Of a DNA stretch of 8,216 nucleotides, positions 1 to 6,412 are shown piece after piece. Below the pieces are notes generated by a model that ran no database searches, was not told where the DNA came from, and worked only from the letters and a program-made list of their open reading frames with translations. How positions within the stretch are numbered: the stretch's first letter is position 1; each line of letters begins with the position of its first letter. The position numbers and the translations under genes were made by a program. Source of the stretch: CAZYEI01 sp964646425 (GTDB lineage: Bacteria > Bacillota_I > Bacilli_A > RFN20 > JAISJY01); NCBI GenBank assembly GCA_964646425.1, contig CAZYEI010000049.1, positions 1-8,216 on the forward strand. The letters run 5' to 3'.

Positions 1-30
1 TAGACAATAGAAAAGGAGGACATAAATATT

Positions 31-420
31 ATGATGACAGATCCAATTGCAGATATGCTTACGAGAATCCGTAATGCAAATCTTGTTAGAAACGAAAAAG
101 TTTCAATGCCTTCTTCAAAATTGAAAGTTGAAATCGCAAAATTATTATTAGAAGAAGGATACATCACAGCTTATGAAGTAACTGGAGATGTAAAAAAAGA
201 ATTAACAATTACATTAAAATATGTTGGAAATGAACGTGTAATTACAGGATTAAAGAGAATTTCTAAACCTGGATTAAGAGTTCAAACTTCATGTGAAAAA
301 TTACCTAAAGTTCTTGGTGGAATGGGAATTGCTATTATTTCTACTTCTAAAGGTATTATGACTGATGATAATGCAAGAGCTAATGGTATTGGTGGCGAAG
401 TAGTCGCTTATGTTTGGTAG
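31..420 (+). CDS. rpsH: 30S ribosomal protein S8
   Basis: S8 binds the central domain of 16S rRNA and is an early assembly protein of the small subunit. The 129-residue product is close to the usual family length. It starts MMTDPIADMLTRIRNAN, and its C-terminal half carries the S8 signature: SKPGLRV at about 78-84, then LPKVLGGMGIAIISTSKG at 91-108, ending IGGEVVAYVW. The start at 31 fits a GGAGG at 15-19 better than the second ATG at 34. In Bacillota rpsN normally lies just upstream. The window opens with a TAG that could be its stop codon, but this cannot be verified. The rpsH stop codon forms part of the ribosome binding site of rplF. Cys88 lies inside the signature region. Identification is secure. 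Confidence 0.98.
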   Translation: MMTDPIADMLTRIRNANLVRNEKVSMPSSKLKVEIAKLLLEEGYITAYEVTGDVKKELTITLKYVGNERVITGLKRISKPGLRVQTSCEKLPKVLGGMGIAIISTSKGIMTDDNARANGIGGEVVAYVW

Positions 421-424
421 GAGG
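419..424 (+). promoter_or_regulatory. rplF ribosome binding site fused to the rpsH stop codon
   Basis: AGGAGG starts inside the TAG stop of rpsH (418-420) and lies 7 nt before ATG 432. This fixes the rplF start at 432. The in-frame ATG at 414 lies inside rpsH and has no such site. The arrangement lets a terminating ribosome sit on the next initiation region, which suggests translational coupling (inference). Confidence 0.85.
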
Positions 425-431
425 TAGCAAA

Positions 432-974
432 ATGTCACGTATTGGAAACAAACCTATTGCTATTCCTACTGGAGTAGAAGTTATCGTTAATGGGGCAACA
501 GTAACTACTAAAGGTCCTAAAGGCGAATTAACAAAAACTTTTAAACCTATTATTGGAATTGAAGTAAAAGATGGATTCGTTCATGTTACTCGTCCAAATG
601 AAGAAAAAACTACTAAACAATTGCATGGAACAACTCGTGCTGTTCTTGCTACAATGGTAGAAGGAGTTAATGAAGGTTATAAGAGAGAATTAGAATTAAA
701 AGGTATTGGTTACAAAGCATCATTACAAGGTGCAAACCTTGTATTAAATGTTGGATATTCACATTCAATTGTTGTTGAACCATTACCTGGAACAAAAATT
801 GAAGTTCCTAGTGCTACAAGCATTGTAGTTACTGGTACTGATAAGCAAATCGTTGGACAACTAGCTGCCGTAATTCGTGGATTTAGAGAACCTGAACCTT
901 ACCTTGGAAAAGGTATTATGTATAAAGGTGAACATATCCGTCGTAAAGAAGGTAAAAAGGCTGGTAAGAAATAG
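432..974 (+). CDS. rplF: 50S ribosomal protein L6
   Basis: L6 binds 23S rRNA near the factor-binding site at the base of the L7/L12 stalk. From ATG 432 the product is 180 residues, typical for L6. It begins MSRIGNKPIAIP and has the two tandem L6 domains, roughly residues 10-80 and 85-165. The C-terminal signature PEPYLGKGI is at 154-162, followed by a lysine-rich tail. An in-frame upstream ATG at 414 would add six residues, but it overlaps rpsH and lacks a ribosome binding site, so 432 is preferred. The gap to rplR is 17 nt. Nothing about the protein is unusual. Confidence 0.98.
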   Translation: MSRIGNKPIAIPTGVEVIVNGATVTTKGPKGELTKTFKPIIGIEVKDGFVHVTRPNEEKTTKQLHGTTRAVLATMVEGVNEGYKRELELKGIGYKASLQGANLVLNVGYSHSIVVEPLPGTKIEVPSATSIVVTGTDKQIVGQLAAVIRGFREPEPYLGKGIMYKGEHIRRKEGKKAGKK

Positions 975-991
975 GAAAGGAGAATTAAAAT

Positions 992-1348
992 ATGATTAAA
1001 AAAGTATCTAAAAATGAAGTCCGTGTAAGACGTCATAAGAGAGTACGTAATAAAATCTCTGGAACACCTACATGTCCACGCTTATGCGTTTTCCGTTCAA
1101 ATGCAAATATCCATGCACAAATTATTGATGATACAAATGGTACAACATTAGTTGCTGTATCAAGTGTTAGTTTAAAGATTACTAATGGCGGTAATATTGA
1201 AGGAGCTAAAGTAGTTGGAGCAGAACTTGCAAAAGCTGCATTGGCAAAAAATATTACTAACGTAGTGTTTGATCGTGGTGGATGTATATACCATGGTCGT
1301 GTAAAGGCTTTAGCCGAAGCTTGTAGAGAAAACGGCTTAGTATTCTAG
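992..1348 (+). CDS. rplR: 50S ribosomal protein L18
   Basis: L18 binds 5S rRNA and, with L5, anchors it to the large subunit. The product is 118 residues, the normal length. The basic N-terminus is followed by PRLCVFRSNANIHAQIID at 29-46. The C-terminal FDRGG-IYHGRVKAL segment at about 93-107 is diagnostic. An AAAGGAG at 976-982 lies 9 nt before the start. The protein has four cysteines (28, 32, 98, 111) at positions that usually hold other residues. The stop codon overlaps the ribosome binding site of rpsE. Identification is secure. Confidence 0.98.
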   Translation: MIKKVSKNEVRVRRHKRVRNKISGTPTCPRLCVFRSNANIHAQIIDDTNGTTLVAVSSVSLKITNGGNIEGAKVVGAELAKAALAKNITNVVFDRGGCIYHGRVKALAEACRENGLVF

Positions 1349-1352
1349 GAGG
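1346..1352 (+). promoter_or_regulatory. rpsE ribosome binding site fused to the rplR stop codon
   Basis: TAGGAGG combines the rplR stop codon (1346-1348) with a full Shine-Dalgarno core 7 nt before ATG 1360. It supports 1360 as the true start of rpsE, so the unusual N-terminal extension is probably translated. The layout matches that at rpsH/rplF. Confidence 0.8.
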
Positions 1353-1359
1353 TTGCAAC

Positions 1360-1928
1360 ATGGAAGAAAATAAAAATGTTGAAGTTGTAGCAGAAAATGC
1401 TGCAGTTGCTGAAACTAAAACAGAAGCAAAGCCAGAAACTCGTAGGGGTAACAAGCCTCAAAAAGATGGAAAACGTAGACCTCAACGTCAGTTAAACGTG
1501 TATCAAAGACTGTTAAAGGTGGAAGAAGTATGCGTTTCTCTGCTTTAGTTGTATGTGGAAATGGCCAAGGATCTGTTGGATTTGGTACTGGTAAAGCTAA
1601 AGAAGTACCTGATGCAATAAAGAAAGCATTAGGTGCTGCTAAAAAGAATATGTATAGAGTACCAATGGTTAAAGGAGATACAATCCCACACATTGTCAAT
1701 GGAAAATTTGGAGCATGTACTGTTTTATTACGCCCTGCACCTAAGGGAACTGGTATTATTGCTGGTGGTGCTGTAAGATCAGTTCTAGAATTAGCAGGTG
1801 TTAAAAATATTTATTCAAAAGTATATGGTTCAAGAACTGCTATTAATGTTGTTAGAGCAACAATTAATGGTATTGAAAGCTTGAAGACTGCTGGTAAAGT
1901 AAGTGCTTTACGTGGCAAAAAGATTTAA
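1360..1928 (+). CDS. rpsE: 30S ribosomal protein S5, reading frame interrupted near 1485-1497
   Basis: S5 acts in decoding accuracy and in small-subunit assembly. The gene is read in two frames. From ATG 1360 the first frame gives an Ala/Glu-rich then basic extension of about 43 residues, ending in RRPQRQ, and runs to a stop at 1546-1548. The conserved S5 core is in the -1 frame. It is recognisable from about 1488-1491 (SVKRVSKTVKGGR, then MRFSALVV at 1530) to the stop at 1926-1928. That frame is closed upstream by TAG at 1476-1478. Landmarks such as VGFGTGKAKEVPDAI, GTGIIAGGAVR and INVVRATI are intact. The ELxERVV-like block that precedes VNRVSK in the family is missing. The C-terminus ends RGKKI, a few residues short of many homologues. 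S5 is essential, so a deletion or assembly error, or an unusual expression mechanism, is more likely than true gene loss. Confidence 0.85.
1515..1532 (+). promoter_or_regulatory. Possible internal ribosome binding site and start in rpsE
   Basis: AAAGGTGG at 1515-1522 lies 7 nt before an in-frame ATG at 1530, which opens the main S5 frame. It could start a 132-residue S5 lacking the N-terminal RVSKTVKGGR region. The same bases encode the conserved KGG of S5, so the match to a Shine-Dalgarno sequence may be incidental. Confidence 0.3.
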
Positions 1929-1952
1929 TAATAAATATAGGAGGTGTAAGTC

Positions 1953-2396
1953 ATGAAACTACATGAGCTTAAGTACACTGAAGGTTCAAGAAAAGAAGCA
2001 TTCCGCGTTGGTAGAGGAATCGGTTCTGGTAATGGAAAAAGAGCAGGTAGAGGTCAAAAAGGACAAAATGCACGTTCAGGTGGCGGTGTTCGTCCTGGCT
2101 TTGAAGGAGGTCAAACTCCAATCTATCGTCGTATTTCAAAACGTGGATTTACAAATGTTGGTAGAATAGAATATGCAATCGTTAATTTAGCTGATATTGA
2201 AAGAGTATTTAATGATGGCGATTCAGTTTGCCCTAATTGCTTAAAGGAAGCTGGATTAGTTCGTAAAGAATTAGACGGCGTTAAAGTATTAGCTAATGGA
2301 AAATTAACTAAGAAATTAACTATCAGTGCTCATAAATTTTCTAAAGCTGCTGTTGAAGCAATTGAAGCAGCTGGTGGCAAAGCTGAGGTGTTATAG
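1953..2396 (+). CDS. rplO: 50S ribosomal protein L15
   Basis: L15 is a late-assembly protein of the large subunit with a long glycine- and arginine-rich extension that runs into the rRNA core. The 147-residue product starts MKLHELKYTEGSRK and has the expected Gly/Arg/Lys-rich arm at about 18-55. The globular part ends with SAHKFSKAAVEAIEAAGG at 125-142, the L15 signature region. AGGAGG at 1939-1944 sets the start. A CPNC motif at 93-96 lies where homologues usually have a Thr-Pro or similar pair. With only two cysteines it need not bind a metal. The gene follows rpsE after 24 nt, so the usual intervening rpmD (L30) is absent. rplO is followed at once by secY. Confidence 0.97.
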   Translation: MKLHELKYTEGSRKEAFRVGRGIGSGNGKRAGRGQKGQNARSGGGVRPGFEGGQTPIYRRISKRGFTNVGRIEYAIVNLADIERVFNDGDSVCPNCLKEAGLVRKELDGVKVLANGKLTKKLTISAHKFSKAAVEAIEAAGGKAEVL

Positions 2397-2399
2397 AAA

Positions 2400-3740
2400 A
2401 TGTTTTCTACATTCATCTCAATGTTTAAGAACAAAAATGTACGTGAAAGAATTGTTTATACATTAGGTATCTTCCTAATCTTTAAATTGGGGGCATCAAT
2501 CACAATTCCAATGGTTGATGTTTCTCAACTACAATTAGGAACCCAAGATATGCTTAGTTTAATGAATATTATGGGGGGAGGTTCATTGCAACAGTTTTCT
2601 GTTTTTGCAATGGGTGTTTCTCCATATATTACCTCTTCAATCGTCATTCAATTGTTAGCTGCTGGAGTATTACCTGCTCTTTCTGAATTGAATGAACAAG
2701 GTGAGCAAGGTAAAAAATCTATGGAAAATGCAACAAGAGCTCTTACATTGATGTTGGGTGCTGTTCAAGCATATGGAATTATTGTAACAGCGTTAAATTA
2801 TAATATGACAATTAATGGATCTAGTGAATTAAAAACTGGTGATGCTATTGTTATTATTACTATTTTGATGGCTGGTACATTATTCTTAATGTGGCTTGGT
2901 GATCAAATTACTGCCAAAGGTGTTGGAAATGGTATGTCAATGATAATTTTTGCTGGTATTATTTCATCTGTTCCAACTCAATTCATTGCAGCATTTGGTT
3001 TATTTGTAAATGATACTTCAACTGTAAGTGCAACATTTACTGGATTAATTAAGTTTAGCGCATATGTGTTATGTTTCTTAGTATTAATTATTTTCGTTGT
3101 TTATATGGAACAAGCTCAAAGAAAAGTTCCAATTCAATATTCAAACGCTTCAAAAAGTGTTCGATCACAAAGCGATGTTACCTTCTTACCAATGAAGGTT
3201 AACTCAGCTGGAGTTATTCCTATTATCTTTGCCTCATCTGTAATGAGTGCTCCTTCAACTGTAATTGCTTTAGTTGGAGGTAATCAAGAAAGTGGCTTTA
3301 TTAAATTTTTATCATTAACTGCACCATACAAGGGATGGTATTGGGGATTAACTATATTTGTTTTATTAGTTATTTTATTTACATTCTTCTATGCAAGAAT
3401 GCAAGTTGATCCAGAAAAGATTAGTGAAAACTTTTCTAAATCTGGTGCTTATATTCCAGGTATTAAACCTGGTAAAGAAACAGCTAGATATCTTTCAACG
3501 ATTTTAAATCGTGTTACATTTATTGGAGCTGCATTTATTACAATTATTGGTATTTTGCCATTTGTAATGCAAATAGTCTTGAACTCTATTTATCCTCAAG
3601 CTGCTCAAACATTAGCTTCAGGATTTGGTGGAACAGGAATCATCATTATTGTCGGTGTTGCTCTAGAAACTGTTAAAGAAATTGAAGGACGTATGGCTGG
3701 AAAAGATTATTCTGGTTTTACAGCTGAATTAGACTATTAA
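2400..3740 (+). CDS. secY: Protein translocase subunit SecY
   Basis: SecY is the channel-forming subunit of the SecYEG translocon in the cytoplasmic membrane. The 446-residue product shows ten hydrophobic segments, at roughly 18-38, 66-92, 115-137, 148-166, 177-199, 214-236, 266-292, 313-332, 370-396 and 405-422. Family signatures are present: MGVSPYITSSIVIQLL at 71-86 and WLGDQITAKGVGNGMSMI at 165-182. The cytoplasmic loop motif RKVPIQYS is at 241-248. The PGIKPGKETARYL loop at 353-365 corresponds to the region that contacts SecA and the ribosome. The start lies 3 nt after the rplO stop, with GAGGTG at 2385-2390 inside rplO as ribosome binding site, so the two are probably coupled. The gene appears intact. 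Confidence 0.98.
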   Translation: MFSTFISMFKNKNVRERIVYTLGIFLIFKLGASITIPMVDVSQLQLGTQDMLSLMNIMGGGSLQQFSVFAMGVSPYITSSIVIQLLAAGVLPALSELNEQGEQGKKSMENATRALTLMLGAVQAYGIIVTALNYNMTINGSSELKTGDAIVIITILMAGTLFLMWLGDQITAKGVGNGMSMIIFAGIISSVPTQFIAAFGLFVNDTSTVSATFTGLIKFSAYVLCFLVLIIFVVYMEQAQRKVPIQYSNASKSVRSQSDVTFLPMKVNSAGVIPIIFASSVMSAPSTVIALVGGNQESGFIKFLSLTAPYKGWYWGLTIFVLLVILFTFFYARMQVDPEKISENFSKSGAYIPGIKPGKETARYLSTILNRVTFIGAAFITIIGILPFVMQIVLNSIYPQAAQTLASGFGGTGIIIIVGVALETVKEIEGRMAGKDYSGFTAELDY

Positions 3741-3757
3741 TTAAAGGTGGTGTCTAT

Positions 3758-4408
3758 ATGCGTATTATTTTAGTCGGTGCTCCTGGTGCTGGTAAAGGTA
3801 CTCAATCAACAAGAATCTTAGCAAAATACGCAATTCCATATATTTCAACAGGAGATATTTTCCGCAAAGAAGTTAGTAAAGATACTGATTTTGGAAAAGA
3901 GGTAAAAAGATATATTGATAAAGGATTATTAGTTCCTGATCATATAACTTTAGAAATTGTTCAAGAAAGACTTTCGCAACCTGATTGCAAAGATAGTTAT
4001 TTATTAGATGGTTTCCCTCGTACTGTCCTACAAGCAAAAATGTTTGATGAAATTGTTTTAGACACAAAAAATCCAGTTCAAGTTGTTATAAACTTGGATA
4101 TTAAAGAAGATTTACTTATAGAGAGACTTACAGGACGACAAATTTGTCGTACCTGTGGCTCTATTTATCATAAAGTAAATAAACCTTCAAAAATTGAAGG
4201 AATTTGTGATAAGTGTGGTAGTAAACTTGTAGAACGAGAAGATGATAAAATTGAAAATGTTAAAGTTCGTTTAAGAGAATATCGTACACGAACAAAACCA
4301 TTAATTGATTTTTATCGTAAAAAAGGACTACTTGTTAATATTGACGCTTCACAAGATGCAGATGTAATATTTGAAGAAATTTCAAAAATATTGGAGGGAC
4401 TTCAATAA
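3758..4408 (+). CDS. adk: Adenylate kinase, zinc-lid type
   Basis: Adenylate kinase interconverts ATP and AMP with two ADP in the cytoplasm. The 216-residue product has the P-loop GAPGAGKGTQ at 7-16, the AMP-binding segment TGDIFR at 31-36 and DGFPRT at 84-89. The LID domain holds a four-cysteine site, C130-x2-C133 and C150-x2-C153, typical of the zinc-binding enzymes of Gram-positive bacteria. AAAGGTGG at 3743-3750 precedes the start. The stop codon overlaps the map start by one base. The position between secY and map is the Bacillota standard. Confidence 0.98.
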   Translation: MRIILVGAPGAGKGTQSTRILAKYAIPYISTGDIFRKEVSKDTDFGKEVKRYIDKGLLVPDHITLEIVQERLSQPDCKDSYLLDGFPRTVLQAKMFDEIVLDTKNPVQVVINLDIKEDLLIERLTGRQICRTCGSIYHKVNKPSKIEGICDKCGSKLVEREDDKIENVKVRLREYRTRTKPLIDFYRKKGLLVNIDASQDADVIFEEISKILEGLQ

Positions 4409-5178
4409 TGATTACCATCAAGAATGCTAGAGAAATAGAATATATGAAGGAAGCAGGTAGAATTGTTGCTAAAGTACTTCATGATATAGAAAAATCTATT
4501 GTTCCTGGTGTTACTACATTGCAATTAGAGCAAATTGCGGAACATATCATTCGCTCTAATGGTGCAACACCTTCATTTAAAGGATATTATGGATTTAAAG
4601 GGTCTATTTGTACATCAATTAATAATCAATTAGTACATGGAATCCCCAATAAATCTGTTGTTCTAAAAGAAGGTGACATTATTTCGATTGATGTTGGTGC
4701 TTGTTATAAAGGATATCATGGAGATAGTGCTCGTACTTATCCTGTTGGCAAGATTAGTGATGATGCCGCAAGGCTTTTAAAAGTTACAGAAGAATCTTTA
4801 TATAAAGGTCTTGCACAAGCAAAGTCGGGAAATCGTATAACTGATATTTCACATGCAATACAAGAATATGCTGAAAGTTTTGGTTATTCTGTTCCTAGAG
4901 ACTACACTGGACATGGTGTAGGAACTGATATTCATGAGGATCCAATTGTTCCAAATTTTGGTAAACCTGGACGTGGAATTATGTTAAAAACAGGAATGAC
5001 AATTGCTGTTGAACCCATGATTCAACAAGGAGTTAAGGAAACTCGTACACTAAAGGATGGATGGACAGTAGTTTCTGCTGATGGAAAACTTTCTGCTCAT
5101 TTCGAACATACCATATTAATTAAAGATGATGGATATGAAATCCTAACAAAGTTAGATGAGAACAAGGAGGCTAATTAA
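4408..5178 (+). CDS. map: Type I methionine aminopeptidase
   Basis: The enzyme removes the initiator methionine from nascent proteins after deformylation, when the second residue is small. The 256-residue product has the five metal ligands of the family: Asp95 (in SIDVG), Asp106 (HGDSAR), His169 (GHGVG), Glu202 (VEPM) and Glu233 (HFEHT). It also has the active-site histidines His78 (VHGIP) and His176 (IHEDP). There is no N-terminal extension, as expected for the bacterial type Ia form. The start overlaps the adk stop as TAATG, with GGAGGG at 4393-4398 as ribosome binding site. The stop overlaps the infA start in the same way. Everything expected for an active enzyme is present. Confidence 0.98.
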   Translation: MITIKNAREIEYMKEAGRIVAKVLHDIEKSIVPGVTTLQLEQIAEHIIRSNGATPSFKGYYGFKGSICTSINNQLVHGIPNKSVVLKEGDIISIDVGACYKGYHGDSARTYPVGKISDDAARLLKVTEESLYKGLAQAKSGNRITDISHAIQEYAESFGYSVPRDYTGHGVGTDIHEDPIVPNFGKPGRGIMLKTGMTIAVEPMIQQGVKETRTLKDGWTVVSADGKLSAHFEHTILIKDDGYEILTKLDENKEAN

Positions 5179-5396
5179 TGGCTAAAGATGATGTTATCGA
5201 GGTTGAAGCAACCGTCGAAGAAGCATTACCAAATGCAATGTTCAAAGTAAAACTGCAAAATGGCGTAGTAATTTTGGCCCACGTTTCTGGTAAAATCCGT
5301 ATGCACTATATTCGCATTTTACCAGGTGATAAAGTTACCGTTGAAATTTCGCCATATGATTTAACACGTGGCCGCATAACTTTTAGATATAAATAG
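5178..5396 (+). CDS. infA: Translation initiation factor IF-1
   Basis: IF-1 binds the A site of the 30S subunit during initiation and helps IF-2 and IF-3. The product is 72 residues, the exact family length, with an OB fold. It begins MAKDDVIEVEATV, has the conserved LAHVSGKIRMHYIRI at 33-47 and LPGDKVTVEISPYDLTRGRI at 48-67. The usual Asn after KIRM is His here. AAGGAGG at 5164-5170, within the end of map, sets the start, and TAATG overlaps the two genes. The small KOW-domain gene found between map and infA in Bacillus is absent. Confidence 0.98.
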   Translation: MAKDDVIEVEATVEEALPNAMFKVKLQNGVVILAHVSGKIRMHYIRILPGDKVTVEISPYDLTRGRITFRYK

Positions 5397-5423
5397 AATT
5401 TAAAATTCAAGGAGGAAAATACT

Positions 5424-5537
5424 ATGAAAGTAAGACCTTCAGTCAAACCAATGTGTGATAAGTGCAGAGTTATTCGTCGTAAAGGCCGTGTAATGGTTAT
5501 TTGCGAAAACCCTAAGCACAAACAAAGACAAGGTTAA
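5424..5537 (+). CDS. rpmJ: 50S ribosomal protein L36, zinc-ribbon form
   Basis: L36 is the smallest large-subunit protein and binds 23S rRNA. This short gene encodes 37 residues starting MKVRPSVKPMCDKC and ending NPKHKQRQG. Cys11, Cys14, Cys27 and His32 form the CCCH zinc ribbon of the zinc-binding (C+) paralogue. AAGGAGG at 5409-5415 lies 8 nt before ATG 5424. The stop is TAA followed directly by a second TAA (5535-5540). The position between infA and rpsM is canonical. Confidence 0.97.
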   Translation: MKVRPSVKPMCDKCRVIRRKGRVMVICENPKHKQRQG

Positions 5538-5555
5538 TAAGGAGGAAAAATAACT

Positions 5556-5933
5556 ATGGCTCGTATTGCTGGAGTTGATATACCTAATGATAAAAGGGTA
5601 GTTATTTCATTAAGTTACATTTACGGAATTGGAGTACCACTAGCTAGAACTATATTAGCAGAAACTGGTATTTCTGAAGATATTCGTGTTAAAGACTTAA
5701 CTGAAGAACAATTAACAAAAATTCGTCATGAAGTTGATAAATATAAAGTTGAAGGAGATTTACGTAGAGAAATTTCTTTAAATATTAAGAGACTTCAAGA
5801 AATTGGATGCTATCGTGGCATTCGTCATCGTAGAGGATTACCAGTTCGTGGACAAAAAACAAAAACAAATGCACGTACTGTAAAGGGACCACGTAAGACG
5901 ATTGCTAATAAGAAACAAGCATCTAAAGGATAG
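5556..5933 (+). CDS. rpsM: 30S ribosomal protein S13
   Basis: S13 sits in the head of the small subunit, contacts the P-site tRNA and bridges to the large subunit. The 125-residue product starts MARIAGVDIPNDKRV. It has the helix-two-turn-helix region with YIYGIG at 21-26 and the S13 signature IGCYRGIRHRRGLPVRGQ at 83-100. The basic C-terminal tail (TKTNARTVKGPRK and onward) is normal. AAGGAGG at 5539-5545 precedes the start. S13 opens the alpha operon part of the cluster. Confidence 0.98.
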   Translation: MARIAGVDIPNDKRVVISLSYIYGIGVPLARTILAETGISEDIRVKDLTEEQLTKIRHEVDKYKVEGDLRREISLNIKRLQEIGCYRGIRHRRGLPVRGQKTKTNARTVKGPRKTIANKKQASKG

Positions 5934-5951
5934 AAAGGAGTTTGACATAAT

Positions 5952-6359
5952 ATGGCACAACCTAAAAAAGCTGCAATTTCTACAGCTGCTCGTAAAAAAC
6001 GTGCACGTAAAGCAATTACTAAAGGAATCGTTCACGTTCATTCAACATTTAATAATACAATTGTTACTATTACGGATGAAGCAGGAAATGCATTGTCATG
6101 GGCAAGCGCTGGTGGCTTAGGATTTAAAGGTTCTAAGAAGTCTACTCCATTCGCTGCACAACAAGCATCTGAAAAGGCAAGTAAAGCTGCTATGGAATAT
6201 GGTTTAAAAGTAGTAGATGTTAATGTAAAAGGACCTGGTCCTGGCCGTGAAGCTGCTGTTCGTTCATTAGAAACTGCAGGATTGACAATTTTATCAATTG
6301 TTGATGTTACACCTATTCCACATAATGGATGCCGTCCACCTAAACGTCCTCGTGGTTAA
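5952..6359 (+). CDS. rpsK: 30S ribosomal protein S11
   Basis: S11 lines the platform of the small subunit next to the E site and supports mRNA selection. The product is 135 residues. It has an N-terminal basic tail (RKKRARKA, 14-21), then GIVHVHSTFNNTIVTITD at 25-42. The C-terminal signature is VTPIPHNGCRPPKRPRG at 119-135. The Asn-Gly in HNGCR corresponds to the site that forms isoaspartate in the E. coli protein (established knowledge). The last residues, RPRG, differ slightly from the common RRRV end. AAAGGAG at 5934-5940, touching the rpsM stop, is the ribosome binding site. Confidence 0.98.
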   Translation: MAQPKKAAISTAARKKRARKAITKGIVHVHSTFNNTIVTITDEAGNALSWASAGGLGFKGSKKSTPFAAQQASEKASKAAMEYGLKVVDVNVKGPGPGREAAVRSLETAGLTILSIVDVTPIPHNGCRPPKRPRG

Positions 6360-6377
6360 TTTTAATTAATATTAAAA
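6360..6377 (+). repeat. Short AT-only inverted repeat before rpoA
   Basis: TTTTAAT at 6360-6366 and ATTAAAA at 6371-6377 pair perfectly around a TAAT loop. It lies in the 53-nt rpsK-rpoA gap, the longest gap inside the cluster. An all-AT stem of 7 bp is weak and has no following T tract, so it is not a convincing terminator. It could be an RNA processing site or chance in AT-rich DNA. Confidence 0.3.
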
Positions 6378-6412
6378 CTTAAATTTACGAGGAATGAAAT
6401 GGAGGAATATAA

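Noticed and set aside
1257..1454. Antisense open frames over rplR and rpsE, with a further one at 1415-1699
   Set aside because: They lie opposite well-identified ribosomal protein genes, have no ribosome binding site and no recognisable domain.
1360..1928. rpsE as a true pseudogene
   Set aside because: The core frame is intact to the stop with all conserved motifs and S5 is essential; decay is unlikely unless another rpsE copy exists.
5396..5408. GAATTT-A-AAATTC inverted repeat in the infA-rpmJ gap
   Set aside because: Too short and purely AT-driven, with no room for a loop; the 27-nt gap otherwise holds only the rpmJ ribosome binding site.
5902..6120. Open frame overlapping rpsM and rpsK in another frame
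   Set aside because: It is explained by the composition of the S13 and S11 genes; its product is low-complexity and has no start signal.
6360..6412. Separate promoter or terminator before rpoA
   Set aside because: No convincing -35/-10 pair, and the 7-bp AT stem lacks a T tract; rpoA is most simply co-transcribed with rpsK.
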